From assembly GCA_027307235.1 (NCBI GenBank), contig DAHUXH010000020.1:124001-188000 (forward strand): a DNA stretch of 64,000 nt. The letters are read 5' to 3'. This DNA is from Vulcanimicrobiota bacterium. Its GTDB lineage: Bacteria > Vulcanimicrobiota > Vulcanimicrobiia > Vulcanimicrobiales > Vulcanimicrobiaceae. The number at the start of each line of letters is the position of its first letter. Positions within the stretch are counted from its first letter, which is position 1. The notes under the pieces are model-generated. The model made no database searches and was not told the DNA's origin. It saw only the letters and a list, made by a program, of their open reading frames with translations. Of this stretch, positions 1 to 8,717 are shown piece after piece. The translations under genes were made by a program, and so were the position numbers.

Positions 1-1070
1 GCGAGACCGAGCGTGACGCCCGATGCGGTGCCGATGCGCTGCGGAAGATACTCTTGGCCGAGTACGACCACGACGCTCGACGAAAGTCCGAGCGCGAAGC
101 CGAACACGATGCCGACCGTTACGATCAGGGAGAAGAACGGAGCGAACGTGCCGACCGCGACAAACGCAGCGGCGGCGCACGCGGTGAGCCCGAGCGACAC
201 GGTGATCGCGCTGCGGCGACCGAACCGGTCGGCGACTCGTCCGCCGACGATCGTTCCGAATGCGCCCGCGATCAGCAATGCGCTGAGTGCGATGCTTCCG
301 CCGACACTGGTTTTCGAGAGGTGCGCTTGCGCGATTGCGAAGAGCGGCATGAACGTCACCGCCGCAAGAAATGTCGCCGAGCGCAGTGCAACGACGACGG
401 AGAGAGCCGCGAATCCGCGCCAATCGTCGGCGCCGCCGCGCGCGAGACGGCTGCCGTGCGCGCGTGTGCGCACCGATTCAAAGCGTGGCAGGTCGAGCAG
501 CATGAGCAACGCCAGCACAACGGCCGGAACCAACAAGAACGCGGTGCCGTGCAAGCCGAAGATCAACAGCAGCGGCGTCACGAAAATCGGACCGGCGGCG
601 AATCCCAAGTATCCGCCAAGCGTGAACCAGCCCATGCTCGTTGCCCGTCTGGAACCGCCGAAGTAATTGGCGAAGCGCGAGCCTTCCGGGTGGAACGCGG
701 CGACGCCGACGCCCGCCACCAGCGCCCCGAGAAACATGAGCGGCAACGACGGCGCGAAGCCGATGCAGGCCGTTCCGATACCGCCGAGCACGAGCGCCGC
801 CGGAAGCACCCACGCAAGCGACCTCCGGTCGGAAAGGTAGCCGAAGAGCGGCTGCACGACCGACGACGAGAGGTTCATCGCGAGCACCAGCGTCGCCGCC
901 GACGCGAGCGACATCCCGCGCTCCGCGATGAGGAACGGCAGAATCACCGGAATCGCGCTCTGTTGCGAGTCGTTGACGATGTGCGCGACAGCCAGCAGCG
1001 TGATGCCGCGGCGATCCGATCGGGCCGCATCAGGTGCGGCCGACGGAGGGCGAGAAACGGCTACCGACAT
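1..1070 (-). CDS. MFS transporter, fosmidomycin-resistance (Fsr) type, 3' end outside window
   Basis: About 356 residues are visible; the frame stays open to base 1, so the C-terminus is cut by the window. It begins with ATG at 1070 and has the alternating hydrophobic helices of a 12-helix major facilitator. The first helix contains AHIVNDSQQS, the loop after helix 2 contains GYLSDR, and helix 4 leads into a FHPEGSR motif, which is the hallmark pattern of the Fsr-like family; a second-half loop GGRVADRFGRRS matches the duplicated MFS motif A. Known members export drugs or small metabolites across the inner membrane; the substrate here cannot be told. Its start overlaps the divergent uracil-DNA glycosylase start by 2 bases, so the promoters of the two genes must lie inside each other's coding sequence. 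Confidence 0.85.
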   Translation of the reverse strand, partial: MSVAVSRPPSAAPDAARSDRRGITLLAVAHIVNDSQQSAIPVILPFLIAERGMSLASAATLVLAMNLSSSVVQPLFGYLSDRRSLAWVLPAALVLGGIGTACIGFAPSLPLMFLGALVAGVGVAAFHPEGSRFANYFGGSRRATSMGWFTLGGYLGFAAGPIFVTPLLLIFGLHGTAFLLVPAVVLALLMLLDLPRFESVRTRAHGSRLARGGADDWRGFAALSVVVALRSATFLAAVTFMPLFAIAQAHLSKTSVGGSIALSALLIAGAFGTIVGGRVADRFGRRSAITVSLGLTACAAAAFVAVGTFAPFFSLIVTVGIVFGFALGLSSSVVVVLGQEYLPQRIGTASGVTLGL

Positions 1071-1800
1071 GACAGTACGTTCTCACGATCCCGGCGGCGA
1101 AGCTACGAGTTGGGTCATAGCCGGGATCGAACGGCGTATCGTCGCCTGCGAACGATGCCCCGAACTGCGAGCGTATTGCGCCCAGGTCGCGCGGGAGAAG
1201 CGCCGCGCCTATCGCGATCGCGAGTACTGGGGCAAGCCGGTTCCGGCCTTCGGCGATCCGCACGCGCGCGTGATGTTGGTCGGGCTCGCACCCGGCGCTC
1301 ACGGCAGCAACCGCACCGGCCGTGCCTTCACCGGCGATGCATCAGGCGATTTTCTGTATCCGGCGCTCCATCGCGCTGGATTCGCGTCACAAGCGGCCGC
1401 GACCGGCCGTGACGACGGGATGCGTCTGATCGACTGCGTCATCACCGCTGCCGGGCGCTGCGCGCCACCGGACAATAAACCGACGCCGCAGCAACTGCGC
1501 AACTGTTTTCCGTTCTTGCTCGAAGAATTCGACGCATTCGCGTCGCTGCGCGTGCTGATTGGCCTGGGTGCGATCGGTTTCGACGCGATCGTGAAGGTGC
1601 TGCGCGAGCGCGACGCCGTGCTCAATCCCGCCAAACCGGCATTCGGACACGGCGTGGAGGTGCAGGCTCGCATCGGTTCGCGCCGCATCACCGCGATCGC
1701 GTCATACCATCCGAGCCGCCAAAACACGAACACCGGCAAGCTCACGCAGCCGATGTTCGATGCCGTCTTTGCGCGTGCTCGTGAACTTATTGCGGAGTGA
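1069..1800 (+). CDS. udgB: Type 5 uracil-DNA glycosylase (UdgB)
   Basis: A 243-residue protein that removes uracil and other deaminated bases from DNA at the start of base-excision repair. The N-terminal CERCPELRAYC segment (about residues 25-35) supplies iron-sulfur cluster cysteines, and VGLAPGAHGSNRTGRAFTGD (about 70-90) is the uracil-binding motif typical of family 5; the Ala after GL in place of the family 4 Glu fits UdgB. A later ASYHPSRQNT (about 215) gives the conserved His-containing loop. ATG at 1069 gives the usual family length; an earlier in-frame ATG at 928 would lie inside the divergent MFS gene and adds arginine-rich residues unlike the family. Its 3' end overlaps the convergent small gene by 14 bases. 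Confidence 0.92.
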   Translation: MTVRSHDPGGEATSWVIAGIERRIVACERCPELRAYCAQVAREKRRAYRDREYWGKPVPAFGDPHARVMLVGLAPGAHGSNRTGRAFTGDASGDFLYPALHRAGFASQAAATGRDDGMRLIDCVITAAGRCAPPDNKPTPQQLRNCFPFLLEEFDAFASLRVLIGLGAIGFDAIVKVLRERDAVLNPAKPAFGHGVEVQARIGSRRITAIASYHPSRQNTNTGKLTQPMFDAVFARARELIAE

Positions 1801-2167
1801 AGCTGATCTCGCGACCGCACGAATCGATCGCCTTGTCCGGGAGCATCATGCCGCCGCCCGGCGCCGGCTTGAAGCTCTTGATCGACAGCGGCGGCGCGTC
1901 GATGCCTTCTTTGCCATAGCGCGCCTCGAGTTTCAAGCGCGCGTCATGATCCTGTTCGGTGTTCTCGCTGTGCATGATGACGTATTGCTGCACCGCGCCG
2001 TTCTTGGCGAAGAGAATTTTGAAGACGACGCTGTCTTCCACGACGGTCGTCGTGCCGCACGATGGGCCGCCCGCGCGCGCCGCCGGCGGGAGGCACAGCA
2101 TAGCCGCCGCCACGGCCGCCGTCGCGGCCACGGCACAGATCGCTCGCCTGAAGGTCATTGCCAGCAT
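1787..2167 (-). CDS. Small secreted protein of unknown function
   Basis: 126 residues with a clear Sec signal: MTFRR, a hydrophobic core of about 20 residues, then PPAARAGG with a likely cut after ARA. The mature part has two cysteines (in GPSCGTT and DSCGRE, near the two ends of the domain) that could form one disulfide, and reads as a mixed alpha/beta fold. I recognise no family. ATG at 2167 or three codons later at 2158 are both possible starts. It lies 73 bases downstream of aspS on the same strand and could be the last gene of that transcript. It overlaps the 3' end of udgB by 14 bases in convergent orientation. Confidence 0.7.
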   Translation of the reverse strand: MLAMTFRRAICAVAATAAVAAAMLCLPPAARAGGPSCGTTTVVEDSVVFKILFAKNGAVQQYVIMHSENTEQDHDARLKLEARYGKEGIDAPPLSIKSFKPAPGGGMMLPDKAIDSCGREISFTPQ

Positions 2168-2240
2168 GCTCCCTCTTCACGATTCGGCAGAACCGGCCCG
2201 ATCGCACCGCTCCCGGCCGGTGTCACGGGTAAATTTTCGA

Positions 2241-4016
2241 TCAAGGAGCCGCTTCCCCGGTGACCTGAAGGGAAAGATCCCGCAGCATACGCGCCGGCAC
2301 CGGCGTCGGAGCGTCCATCATGACGTCGCGCGCGATCTGATTCTTCGGAAAGGCGATGACCTCGCGAATGTTGTTCTCGCCGCAGGCGAGCATCACCATG
2401 CGGTCGATCCCGAGGGCCATCCCGCCGTGCGGCGGCGCTCCGTAATCGAGCGCGCGCACGAAGAACCCGAAGCGGTCGTCGATGGTCTGCTGGTCCATCC
2501 CAAGCATCGTGAAGATGCGCCGCTGAAATTCCGGCTTGTGAATGCGAATCGACCCTGAGCCCAATTCGTATCCGTTGAGCACCATGTCGTAGTGCTGCGC
2601 CCGCATCGCGAGCGGGTTGGAGTCGATGAGATCCCATTGGTCGGGAAGCGGCGCGGTGAACGGATGGTGCGCGGGCACCGGCTGACCGGTCTCCTCGTCG
2701 ACTTCGCACAACGGGAAATCGGTGACCCAACAGAACGCGAATTCCCTGGGATTGCGCAGATGGCAGCGGTCGCCGATCTCGTTGCGAAGTTTTCCCGCGA
2801 CGATCCGCGCGGCGTCGCGGGCATCGCCGACGAGCAGGATGGCGTCGCCCGTTTCAGCTTCCGTCGCCTCGCGCAAGCGCGCGACAACGTCATCGGTGAG
2901 AAATTTCGCGATCGAACTCTTGTGACCGTCGGCGGCGAGCGCGATCCACACCAGACCTTTTGCCCCCAACTGCTTAGCCGTCTCGGTCAACGCATCGAAA
3001 TCCCGGCGCGAGAGCGCGGCGCCGCCCGGGTAGCGCAACGCGATCACGCTGCCGGTACCGCTCTGCGCCAGCGTGCGGAACAACGAGAACTCCGACGCCG
3101 CGAACGCCTGCGTCACATCACGCAGTTCCAGACCGAAACGCAAGTCGGGCTTGTCGATGCCGTAGCGTTCCATCGCCTCGGCGTGCTCCAAACGCGGAAA
3201 CGGCGCAAGCTCGATGCCGAGCGCTTTCTTCCAGGTATGGCGCATCGCAGACTCCATCGTTTCGAGCACATCGTCTTGCGTGCAGAACGACAGCTCAACG
3301 TCGAGCTGCGTGAACTCCGGCTGGCGGTCGGAACGCTGGTCTTCGTCACGGAAACAGCGCGCGATCTGCATGTAGCGGCCGAAGCCGGAGATCATGAGAA
3401 TCTGTTTGAGCAACTGCGGCGACTGCGGCAACGCGTAGAACGCGCCGTGATGCAAACGCGACGGCACGAGGTAGTCGCGCGCACCCTCCGGCGTGCTCTT
3501 GATGAGCATCGGCGTCTCGATTTCCAGAAAGTCACGCTCGTCAAAGAAGTCGCGCAGCGCCTTCACGATGCGGTGGCGCATCGCGATGTTCGCCTGCATG
3601 CGCGGACGGCGCAGATCGAGATACCGGTATTCCAGGCGGAGGTTCTCGTCGACGTCGTCGTCGGTGTTGACCTGAAACGGCGGGACTTCCGAGCGGTTGA
3701 GAATGTCCAGTTCCGCAATCCCGACCTCGATCTCGCCGGTTGCCAGGCGCAGATTTTCCGTGCCCGCCGGTCGCTTACGTACCAGACCGCGCACGCGCAG
3801 CACGTCCTCATGGCGCAGATGCTCGGCGTCCGTGAACACGCTCTGCTCGGGATCGACGACGATCTGCGTGAGGCCGTCGCGATCGCGCAGGTCGATGAAG
3901 ATCAGGCCGCCGTGGTCGCGGCGGCGGTGAACCCAGCCGCACAGTTCGACGTTTTGACCCGCATCGGTGGCGCGCAGCGCACCGCACGAGCGTTTGAGCA
4001 TGGAGGAGCTAGTCAC
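2241..4016 (-). CDS. aspS: Aspartyl-tRNA synthetase
   Basis: 591 residues, the normal size of bacterial AspRS. It attaches aspartate to tRNA-Asp using ATP. The order is an OB-fold anticodon-binding domain (about 20-110, CGWVHRRRDHGGLIFIDLRD), the class II catalytic core with motif 2 (ARCFRDEDQRSDRQPEFTQLD, about 220), a GAD insertion domain (about 300-410) and motif 3 (GMALGIDRMVML, about 540). Whether it is discriminating or also charges tRNA-Asn cannot be decided by eye. GTG at 4016 overlaps the stop of the upstream glycosyltransferase (GTGTGA) with GAAGGGA just before it; ATG at 4001 is an alternative. It is the last gene of the 12-gene minus-strand run that starts at hisS. Confidence 0.97.
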   Translation of the reverse strand: MTSSSMLKRSCGALRATDAGQNVELCGWVHRRRDHGGLIFIDLRDRDGLTQIVVDPEQSVFTDAEHLRHEDVLRVRGLVRKRPAGTENLRLATGEIEVGIAELDILNRSEVPPFQVNTDDDVDENLRLEYRYLDLRRPRMQANIAMRHRIVKALRDFFDERDFLEIETPMLIKSTPEGARDYLVPSRLHHGAFYALPQSPQLLKQILMISGFGRYMQIARCFRDEDQRSDRQPEFTQLDVELSFCTQDDVLETMESAMRHTWKKALGIELAPFPRLEHAEAMERYGIDKPDLRFGLELRDVTQAFAASEFSLFRTLAQSGTGSVIALRYPGGAALSRRDFDALTETAKQLGAKGLVWIALAADGHKSSIAKFLTDDVVARLREATEAETGDAILLVGDARDAARIVAGKLRNEIGDRCHLRNPREFAFCWVTDFPLCEVDEETGQPVPAHHPFTAPLPDQWDLIDSNPLAMRAQHYDMVLNGYELGSGSIRIHKPEFQRRIFTMLGMDQQTIDDRFGFFVRALDYGAPPHGGMALGIDRMVMLACGENNIREVIAFPKNQIARDVMMDAPTPVPARMLRDLSLQVTGEAAP

Positions 4017-4909
4017 ACGTGTCCCTTCAGAGCTTCTTTGATTCCGGAAACATAATGATACTGTTGCACGAGATCGCGGGCAAACTTCGAACGATCCGCG
4101 CGGCGGTCCAGCCAGCCGATCACACCCGGCACGCGCGAGAGCGCGCCGTGCAAGCCGAGCGAGACCGGCGTCATGCCCAAATTCAAGCGCACGGCAAAAT
4201 CAGGATGCTTGCGGAAGAAGCGCGCGGTCGAGCGGCCGGCGAGCTTCATCTTCTCCTTCTGATCGTCATGCGGCACGTCTTGGCAGTGATAGTTCACCGC
4301 ACGCGGTTCATAGAGAATGGTGATACCGGCCTTCTGCAAACGATAGCCGAGTTCCAAATCCTCATGACCGTATCCGGTGAAGTCTTCGTCGAAGCATCCT
4401 ACCCGTAACAGGTCGTCGCGACGCACCGATGCGTTGCCCGTCAAGAAATAGAGCCACGAGAGCGTCTTGCGTCCGGGCGGATGCAGGCTCCCGCGCGCCT
4501 CGATATGATCGCGCTTGTAGGCGAACTCGGCGAGATCTTTGACTTGCACTTCCCATCCGACTACCGCGATGCCGAGCTGCGCGCGGTGGCGCGCAAGGTG
4601 GCGCGAGAGCAGATCCGGTGAAGCGAGGATGTCGGCGTCGTTGAAGAGCACGACCTCGCCGCGCGCCGCTGTGATGCCGGCATTGCGCGCCATCGCGCGA
4701 CCGGTGTATGGGCCGGGGAGGTGGCGGACGTTGGGGTGCTCGGCAGCGACGCGCGCGAGAAATTCGGCCGTCCCGTCGCTCGAATTCGAATCGCACACGA
4801 GCACTTCGTACGCATCGTGCGCAAGGTCTTGCGCGAGCAGTGTCGGGATGACGTGCTGCAAGGTTTCCAGACGGTTGTACGTCGGTATGACGACAGATAA
4901 TTCAGGCAT
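4013..4909 (-). CDS. Family 2 glycosyltransferase
   Basis: 298 residues with the GT-A fold of GT2 enzymes, which move a sugar from a nucleotide donor to a growing glycan on the inner face of the membrane. Visible motifs are SVVIPTYNR at the N-terminus, VLVCDSNSSDGT (about 38-50), FNDADIL (the DxD-type metal site, about 90), and GYGHEDLELGYRL (about 175-190), the ED catalytic-base region. The C-terminal part is basic and lacks membrane helices. Start and stop overlap both neighbours (8 bases with the GT9 upstream, GTGTGA with aspS). It resembles the two other GT2 proteins in this cluster in domain plan, so donors and acceptors may differ only in detail; substrate unknown. Confidence 0.9.
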   Translation of the reverse strand: MPELSVVIPTYNRLETLQHVIPTLLAQDLAHDAYEVLVCDSNSSDGTAEFLARVAAEHPNVRHLPGPYTGRAMARNAGITAARGEVVLFNDADILASPDLLSRHLARHRAQLGIAVVGWEVQVKDLAEFAYKRDHIEARGSLHPPGRKTLSWLYFLTGNASVRRDDLLRVGCFDEDFTGYGHEDLELGYRLQKAGITILYEPRAVNYHCQDVPHDDQKEKMKLAGRSTARFFRKHPDFAVRLNLGMTPVSLGLHGALSRVPGVIGWLDRRADRSKFARDLVQQYHYVSGIKEALKGHV

Positions 4910-5885
4910 CGATCAGCGTGGCCACTCCGCGCACAACCTCGTCACGTAATTGCGCGAGGGACGCGGCGTCGATACCGGCAGGCTTGCGGATGAGCACATT
5001 CGGAACTCCGTACGGCGCCCATTCCTGCGAGTTCAGCCGGAAATAGCGATGTTCGAAAATCACGACCGTTGGCCTGCGCACGGCACTTGCGACATGCGTA
5101 GCACCGGTATCGACCGTCACGACGCAACGCGCGCGCTCGAACACCGCTGCCCATGCGTGAAACGACAGCCCGCGCAGCACGGCGTCGGCTGCGCCGAGCC
5201 GTTCGAACTCGCCGGCAAGCTCGTCGCTCTCCGGCGCGACCGTCAGCACGAGCGGCACACCGAACCCCCGCAACCGGCGCAGCAACTCGAGCGTGCTTGC
5301 CAGCGTGCTGCCGTCTTTGAACCAGCGCTGCGCGAGATGCAGCACGATGGGACGCTCGGGAAGGCGCTCGGCCACCGCGCGATCAGCGTCGATCAGGTCG
5401 AGCCGCAGGTCGGGAACGCGGGTGTGCGCGCCGGCCAGCGCGACGAGATCGAGCAACTGCTCGACCTCATGACGCACCGGCACCTCCGGCTTGCGGTCGG
5501 CCAAGTCGGGATCGGCTTCCGAAATCATCACGCGGTTCACATACCAGCGCAATGCCGCGCGCGCGAGGTAGCGCCGCACGTAGGTGTAGCCGACGCGCAC
5601 GGCGGCGCGGCTGGCATAGACGATCTGCAGATCGGTGTTACGCGGTGCGAGCGCGATCGCGATGTCGCAGTTGCGAAAGCGCGCGCCGAACGCGGTGGGC
5701 GTGACGCCCTCCGGAAACTCGACGAGCTCGTCGATGCCGTCGTTGCGTTCGACCGCCACGCGATTGTACGGACTAACAGCGAGCGTCACGTGCGCGCCGG
5801 GAAACGATGCGCGAACGGTCGCAATCGCCGGCGTGGAGAGAATCAAATCGCCGATGCGATCGGTGCGCGAGAGGAGGATGCGCAC
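4902..5885 (-). CDS. Family 9 glycosyltransferase (heptosyltransferase-like)
   Basis: GT9 enzymes transfer heptose from ADP-heptose to the lipopolysaccharide core. The N-terminus reads VRILLSRTDRIGDLILSTPA, the classic GT9 opening, and a conserved GT-B donor site appears at VTVDTGATHVASAVRRPTVVIF (about residue 265). About 327 residues from GTG at 5885, which sits 2 bases after the stop of the upstream gene (TGACGTG); an ATG at 5933 would add 16 poorly conserved residues and overlap that gene by 47 bases, so I prefer the GTG. It is one of two GT9 proteins alternating with GT2 proteins in the cluster, and the ADP-heptose genes upstream make a heptose donor plausible. Confidence 0.88.
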   Translation of the reverse strand: MRILLSRTDRIGDLILSTPAIATVRASFPGAHVTLAVSPYNRVAVERNDGIDELVEFPEGVTPTAFGARFRNCDIAIALAPRNTDLQIVYASRAAVRVGYTYVRRYLARAALRWYVNRVMISEADPDLADRKPEVPVRHEVEQLLDLVALAGAHTRVPDLRLDLIDADRAVAERLPERPIVLHLAQRWFKDGSTLASTLELLRRLRGFGVPLVLTVAPESDELAGEFERLGAADAVLRGLSFHAWAAVFERARCVVTVDTGATHVASAVRRPTVVIFEHRYFRLNSQEWAPYGVPNVLIRKPAGIDAASLAQLRDEVVRGVATLIDA

Positions 5886-5886
5886 G

Positions 5887-6780
5887 TCAACCGCGCGCGC
5901 GTTCGAGTTCGTCGAAGTAATCGACACGCGCAAGGCCGCGCGCCGCCCGCTCTTCGCGCGCGCTCAGTGGACGATCGGTCGATAGATCGCCGAGCATCTT
6001 CGTGTACCTTCGCGCCGCACCGATGCCGCGCAGCCACCGTTGCAGCAGCCGCGACGGCGTCATGTCGCCGGTCGCGAGCGCGGTCCGCCAGTGCGGATGC
6101 AGCTTCATCAGTTGCACGGCGGTGCGCGCCTGCGCGCGCGCCTGGCGCCGCATCTTCTCCACGTCGGCGCTGCGCGGGCGCGGTTTGTAATGGTAGGCGA
6201 TCGCACGCTTGTTGAACGCGGCGCGAACGCCTCCGAAGCGCAAGCGCAAACCCACGTCGATGTCTTCCCAACCGTACTCGGCGAAGGTTTCGTTGAAACC
6301 GCCGATCGCGCGAATGCTCGCGAGCGGAACCGAGACGTTGGTCGTCCAGAAGAAGTTGCCGCTATAGTTCTTCAGCGTGTAGAGCGGCAGCGGCAGATCG
6401 TCGAACGACTCGACGTTGATCGCGGCGCCGCGAACGATCGCTTTCGGGTGAGCGTCGTGCGTGCGCAGATGCTCTTCGACGAAATTGGGAGTGACGAGCA
6501 CGTCATCGTCGATGAAGATGATGCGCTCGCCGGCGGCACGCGCGATGCCGGCGTTTCTTCCCTTGGCAAGCCCGCCGTTAGCCTGATTGACGACCGTGAA
6601 TGACACGGGAGCGCGCGCGCGGGCGCGCTCGATGACGCTCGGCGTGTCATCGACCGATCCGTCGTTGACCAAGACGACCTCGTATGCGTCGCTTGGAACG
6701 GTCTGCTCGAAGCAGGCGTCGAGCACGCGTTCGAGCAGCCGGGCTCGGTTGTAGGTACACAATTGAATCGTGGCGCGCAT
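5887..6780 (-). CDS. Family 2 glycosyltransferase
   Basis: 297 residues. GT2 motifs: IQLCTYNRARLLERVLDAC at the start, VVLVNDGSVDDT (about 38-50), IFIDDDVLVT (DxD-like, about 92-101), and EYGWEDIDVGLRLRFGG (about 175-190). The C-terminal 70 residues are basic with a helix-rich tail. ATG at 6780 follows a strong purine-rich ribosome site (AAAGGGGGG, 7 bases ahead); the frame stays open further upstream only as a shadow of the GT9 gene. A 55-base gap to the upstream GT9 is the largest spacer inside this operon. Acceptor and donor unknown. Confidence 0.9.
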   Translation of the reverse strand: MRATIQLCTYNRARLLERVLDACFEQTVPSDAYEVVLVNDGSVDDTPSVIERARARAPVSFTVVNQANGGLAKGRNAGIARAAGERIIFIDDDVLVTPNFVEEHLRTHDAHPKAIVRGAAINVESFDDLPLPLYTLKNYSGNFFWTTNVSVPLASIRAIGGFNETFAEYGWEDIDVGLRLRFGGVRAAFNKRAIAYHYKPRPRSADVEKMRRQARAQARTAVQLMKLHPHWRTALATGDMTPSRLLQRWLRGIGAARRYTKMLGDLSTDRPLSAREERAARGLARVDYFDELERARG

Positions 6781-6835
6781 CGCGTCGCCCCCCTTTCGAC
6801 GCCTTCGGCTTCCCGCCTCGACCGCAGTGCTGTCG

Positions 6836-7846
6836 TTAAGCGATGAGGCTGTCGATGGCGGCGAGGATCCGGCCGACGGGCAAGTGCTCGATACATGCGT
6901 AGGTCGGGCAGGTCTCTTTGCGCTCGCCGGGCGGACACGGGTAGGAGGCGCGCACGACGCGCACCCGCGGGCCGGACGGCGCCCATCGGTCGGGAACGTC
7001 GTTCTGCATCGGAAAGAGCCCGACCGTTGGAGCGCCGACCGCGGCGGCGACGTGCATCGGACCTGAACTGAGCGCTGCGCAGAACATCGCGCGCTGCGCA
7101 AGCGCGGCGAACGTCCCGATCGACGTCGCCCCCGCGATCCCGACGGCAGATGCGCCGGCGGCGATCGCGGCGACGAGCGGGGTGTCGGCGGCCGAACCGC
7201 CGACCAGCACCGCGACGCCGTAGCGCTCGCGCGCCTCCGACACCAAGCGCTTCCATCCGGCAAGCGGCCACCCGGGGCGCTTGGCGGCGATCGAGTTGGT
7301 GGCGTGAACGATCGCGTACGCGCCGTTCACGCCATGCGCGGCGAGCAGCGCGTGCGCTTGCGCAACATCGTCTTCCGTCACCACGACGCGCGGCGTCGCA
7401 TCGCCGGTATCACAGCCGATCGCGCGCGCGTAGTCGAGCAGCACGTGCGACCACGGCGTCACGACGTCGCCGGTCTCGCTGCGCACCGTCACGCGATGCG
7501 TAAAGAGTCCCGAGTACAAACGGCGTGCCTGACCAACGCGTACCGGAATCTTCGCTTCCCGCGCGACGCGCGCGGTGCGTGCCGTCGCCCAGGTGACCAC
7601 GCATGCCGCGTACCCGCGCTCATTCACCGATCGCGCCAAGGTTCGTTCATCGCCGCCGTCGTCGACGAACACCTCGTCGAGGTCGGGAACGCGAACGAGA
7701 AGGTCGCGATGTCCCGCCAGCGTGAGCGCGTCGACGCGCGCGAAACGCGAACGCAGCGCCCGCGCGACGACCGAAGCGACGAGGGAGTCGCCGAGGCCGC
7801 CGCCCGCGCAGTAGAGCAGCGCGCGGCCGTTAGCGGCGCTCACCAT
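6836..7846 (-). CDS. Family 9 glycosyltransferase (heptosyltransferase-like)
   Basis: 336 residues from ATG at 7846. The opening ALLYCAGGGLGDSLVASVVARAL is the GT9 N-terminal nucleotide-fold loop, and the C-terminal donor-binding region includes CAALSSGPMHVAAAVGAPTVGLF (about 255-277) followed by WAPSGPRVRVVR. A cysteine pair near the end (YPCPPGERKETCPTYACIEHL) matches the cysteine-rich end common in heptosyltransferases of this family. It overlaps the upstream GT2 by 17 bases. Likely role: adding a heptose or related sugar to an envelope glycolipid; exact linkage unknown. Confidence 0.88.
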   Translation of the reverse strand: MVSAANGRALLYCAGGGLGDSLVASVVARALRSRFARVDALTLAGHRDLLVRVPDLDEVFVDDGGDERTLARSVNERGYAACVVTWATARTARVAREAKIPVRVGQARRLYSGLFTHRVTVRSETGDVVTPWSHVLLDYARAIGCDTGDATPRVVVTEDDVAQAHALLAAHGVNGAYAIVHATNSIAAKRPGWPLAGWKRLVSEARERYGVAVLVGGSAADTPLVAAIAAGASAVGIAGATSIGTFAALAQRAMFCAALSSGPMHVAAAVGAPTVGLFPMQNDVPDRWAPSGPRVRVVRASYPCPPGERKETCPTYACIEHLPVGRILAAIDSLIA

Positions 7847-8717
7847 CGAGTTCGCGTACGAGTTCGCGCGTGTACACGCCGTCGAGCAGTTGCCCGCGTG
7901 CGAAGGCGCGCAACGGTGCCGGCATCCGCGCGTCGCTCGCCGCGCCCGCGTAGACGGCGAGCAGCCATTCCGGCAGCAAGTAGCGGCCGCGCAGCACGTT
8001 GAGCGGATGCGCGCCGGTCGCCAGACGCGCGCGCGGCGTATCGCTCTTGGCAATGAAGCGGCGTGCCATCTTCGCCTTTTCAAGCGCCTTTTGCACTTCG
8101 ATGTCGAGCGAGGCGCTCTGTTCGGTTTTGATGTGCCAGATGTATGGATCCCACGCGAAACGCCAGCGCAGCCCGGCTTCGCGCAAACGAACCCCGAGTT
8201 CGGTGTCTTCCCACCCGTACAGAGTGAACTGCTCGTCGAAACCGCCGACCGCATCGAGCGCGTGCTTTGGAATCGACACGTTGCACGTGCACAGGAACGC
8301 GCGCGAGAAGTTGGCGGCCGTCGGACGCGGCCGCTCCTCATACGAGGGGACGTTAAGAATCGGTCCGTTCACCACCAAGTTGCCGGAGGCGTGATGCGCA
8401 GCGTCGTGCGCCGCGAGAAATCCCGGCGGCGCAAAGACATCGTCGTCACAAAAGACGATGAGCGAACCTTGCGCGAGCGCGATTCCGCGGTTGCGTGCCT
8501 TGCCGCGATTGGGTTCGGGCTCGAACGTGTAGCGCAGCGCGAACGGCACGCGCGCCGCCATCCGTTCGACGACGGCCTTGGTGTCATCGGTGGACGCGTT
8601 GTCGACGACCACGACCTCAAAAGACGGCGCACCGGCTTGCCGCTCAAACGATTCGATCGCGCGCTCGATGTAGCGGGCTCGATCCTTGGAGGCGATCACG
8701 ACCGAGATGCGCGTCAT
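7830..8717 (-). CDS. Family 2 glycosyltransferase
   Basis: 295 residues. Motifs: ISVVIASKDRARYIERAIES, VVVDNASTDDTKAV (about 36-49), VFCDDDVFAPP (about 92), and TLYGWEDTELGVRLREAG (about 170-187). ATG at 8717 overlaps the upstream stop as ATGA, so start choice is firm. The long frame running upstream to 9194 is a shadow of the LpxB-like gene. It is the first of the three GT2 genes in transcription order. Confidence 0.9.
   Translation of the reverse strand: MTRISVVIASKDRARYIERAIESFERQAGAPSFEVVVVDNASTDDTKAVVERMAARVPFALRYTFEPEPNRGKARNRGIALAQGSLIVFCDDDVFAPPGFLAAHDAAHHASGNLVVNGPILNVPSYEERPRPTAANFSRAFLCTCNVSIPKHALDAVGGFDEQFTLYGWEDTELGVRLREAGLRWRFAWDPYIWHIKTEQSASLDIEVQKALEKAKMARRFIAKSDTPRARLATGAHPLNVLRGRYLLPEWLLAVYAGAASDARMPAPLRAFARGQLLDGVYTRELVRELDGERR

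Noticed and set aside
2592-4055. Plus-strand frame of 487 codons
   Set aside because: Exact antisense of aspS; composition is Arg-rich with no recognisable motif.
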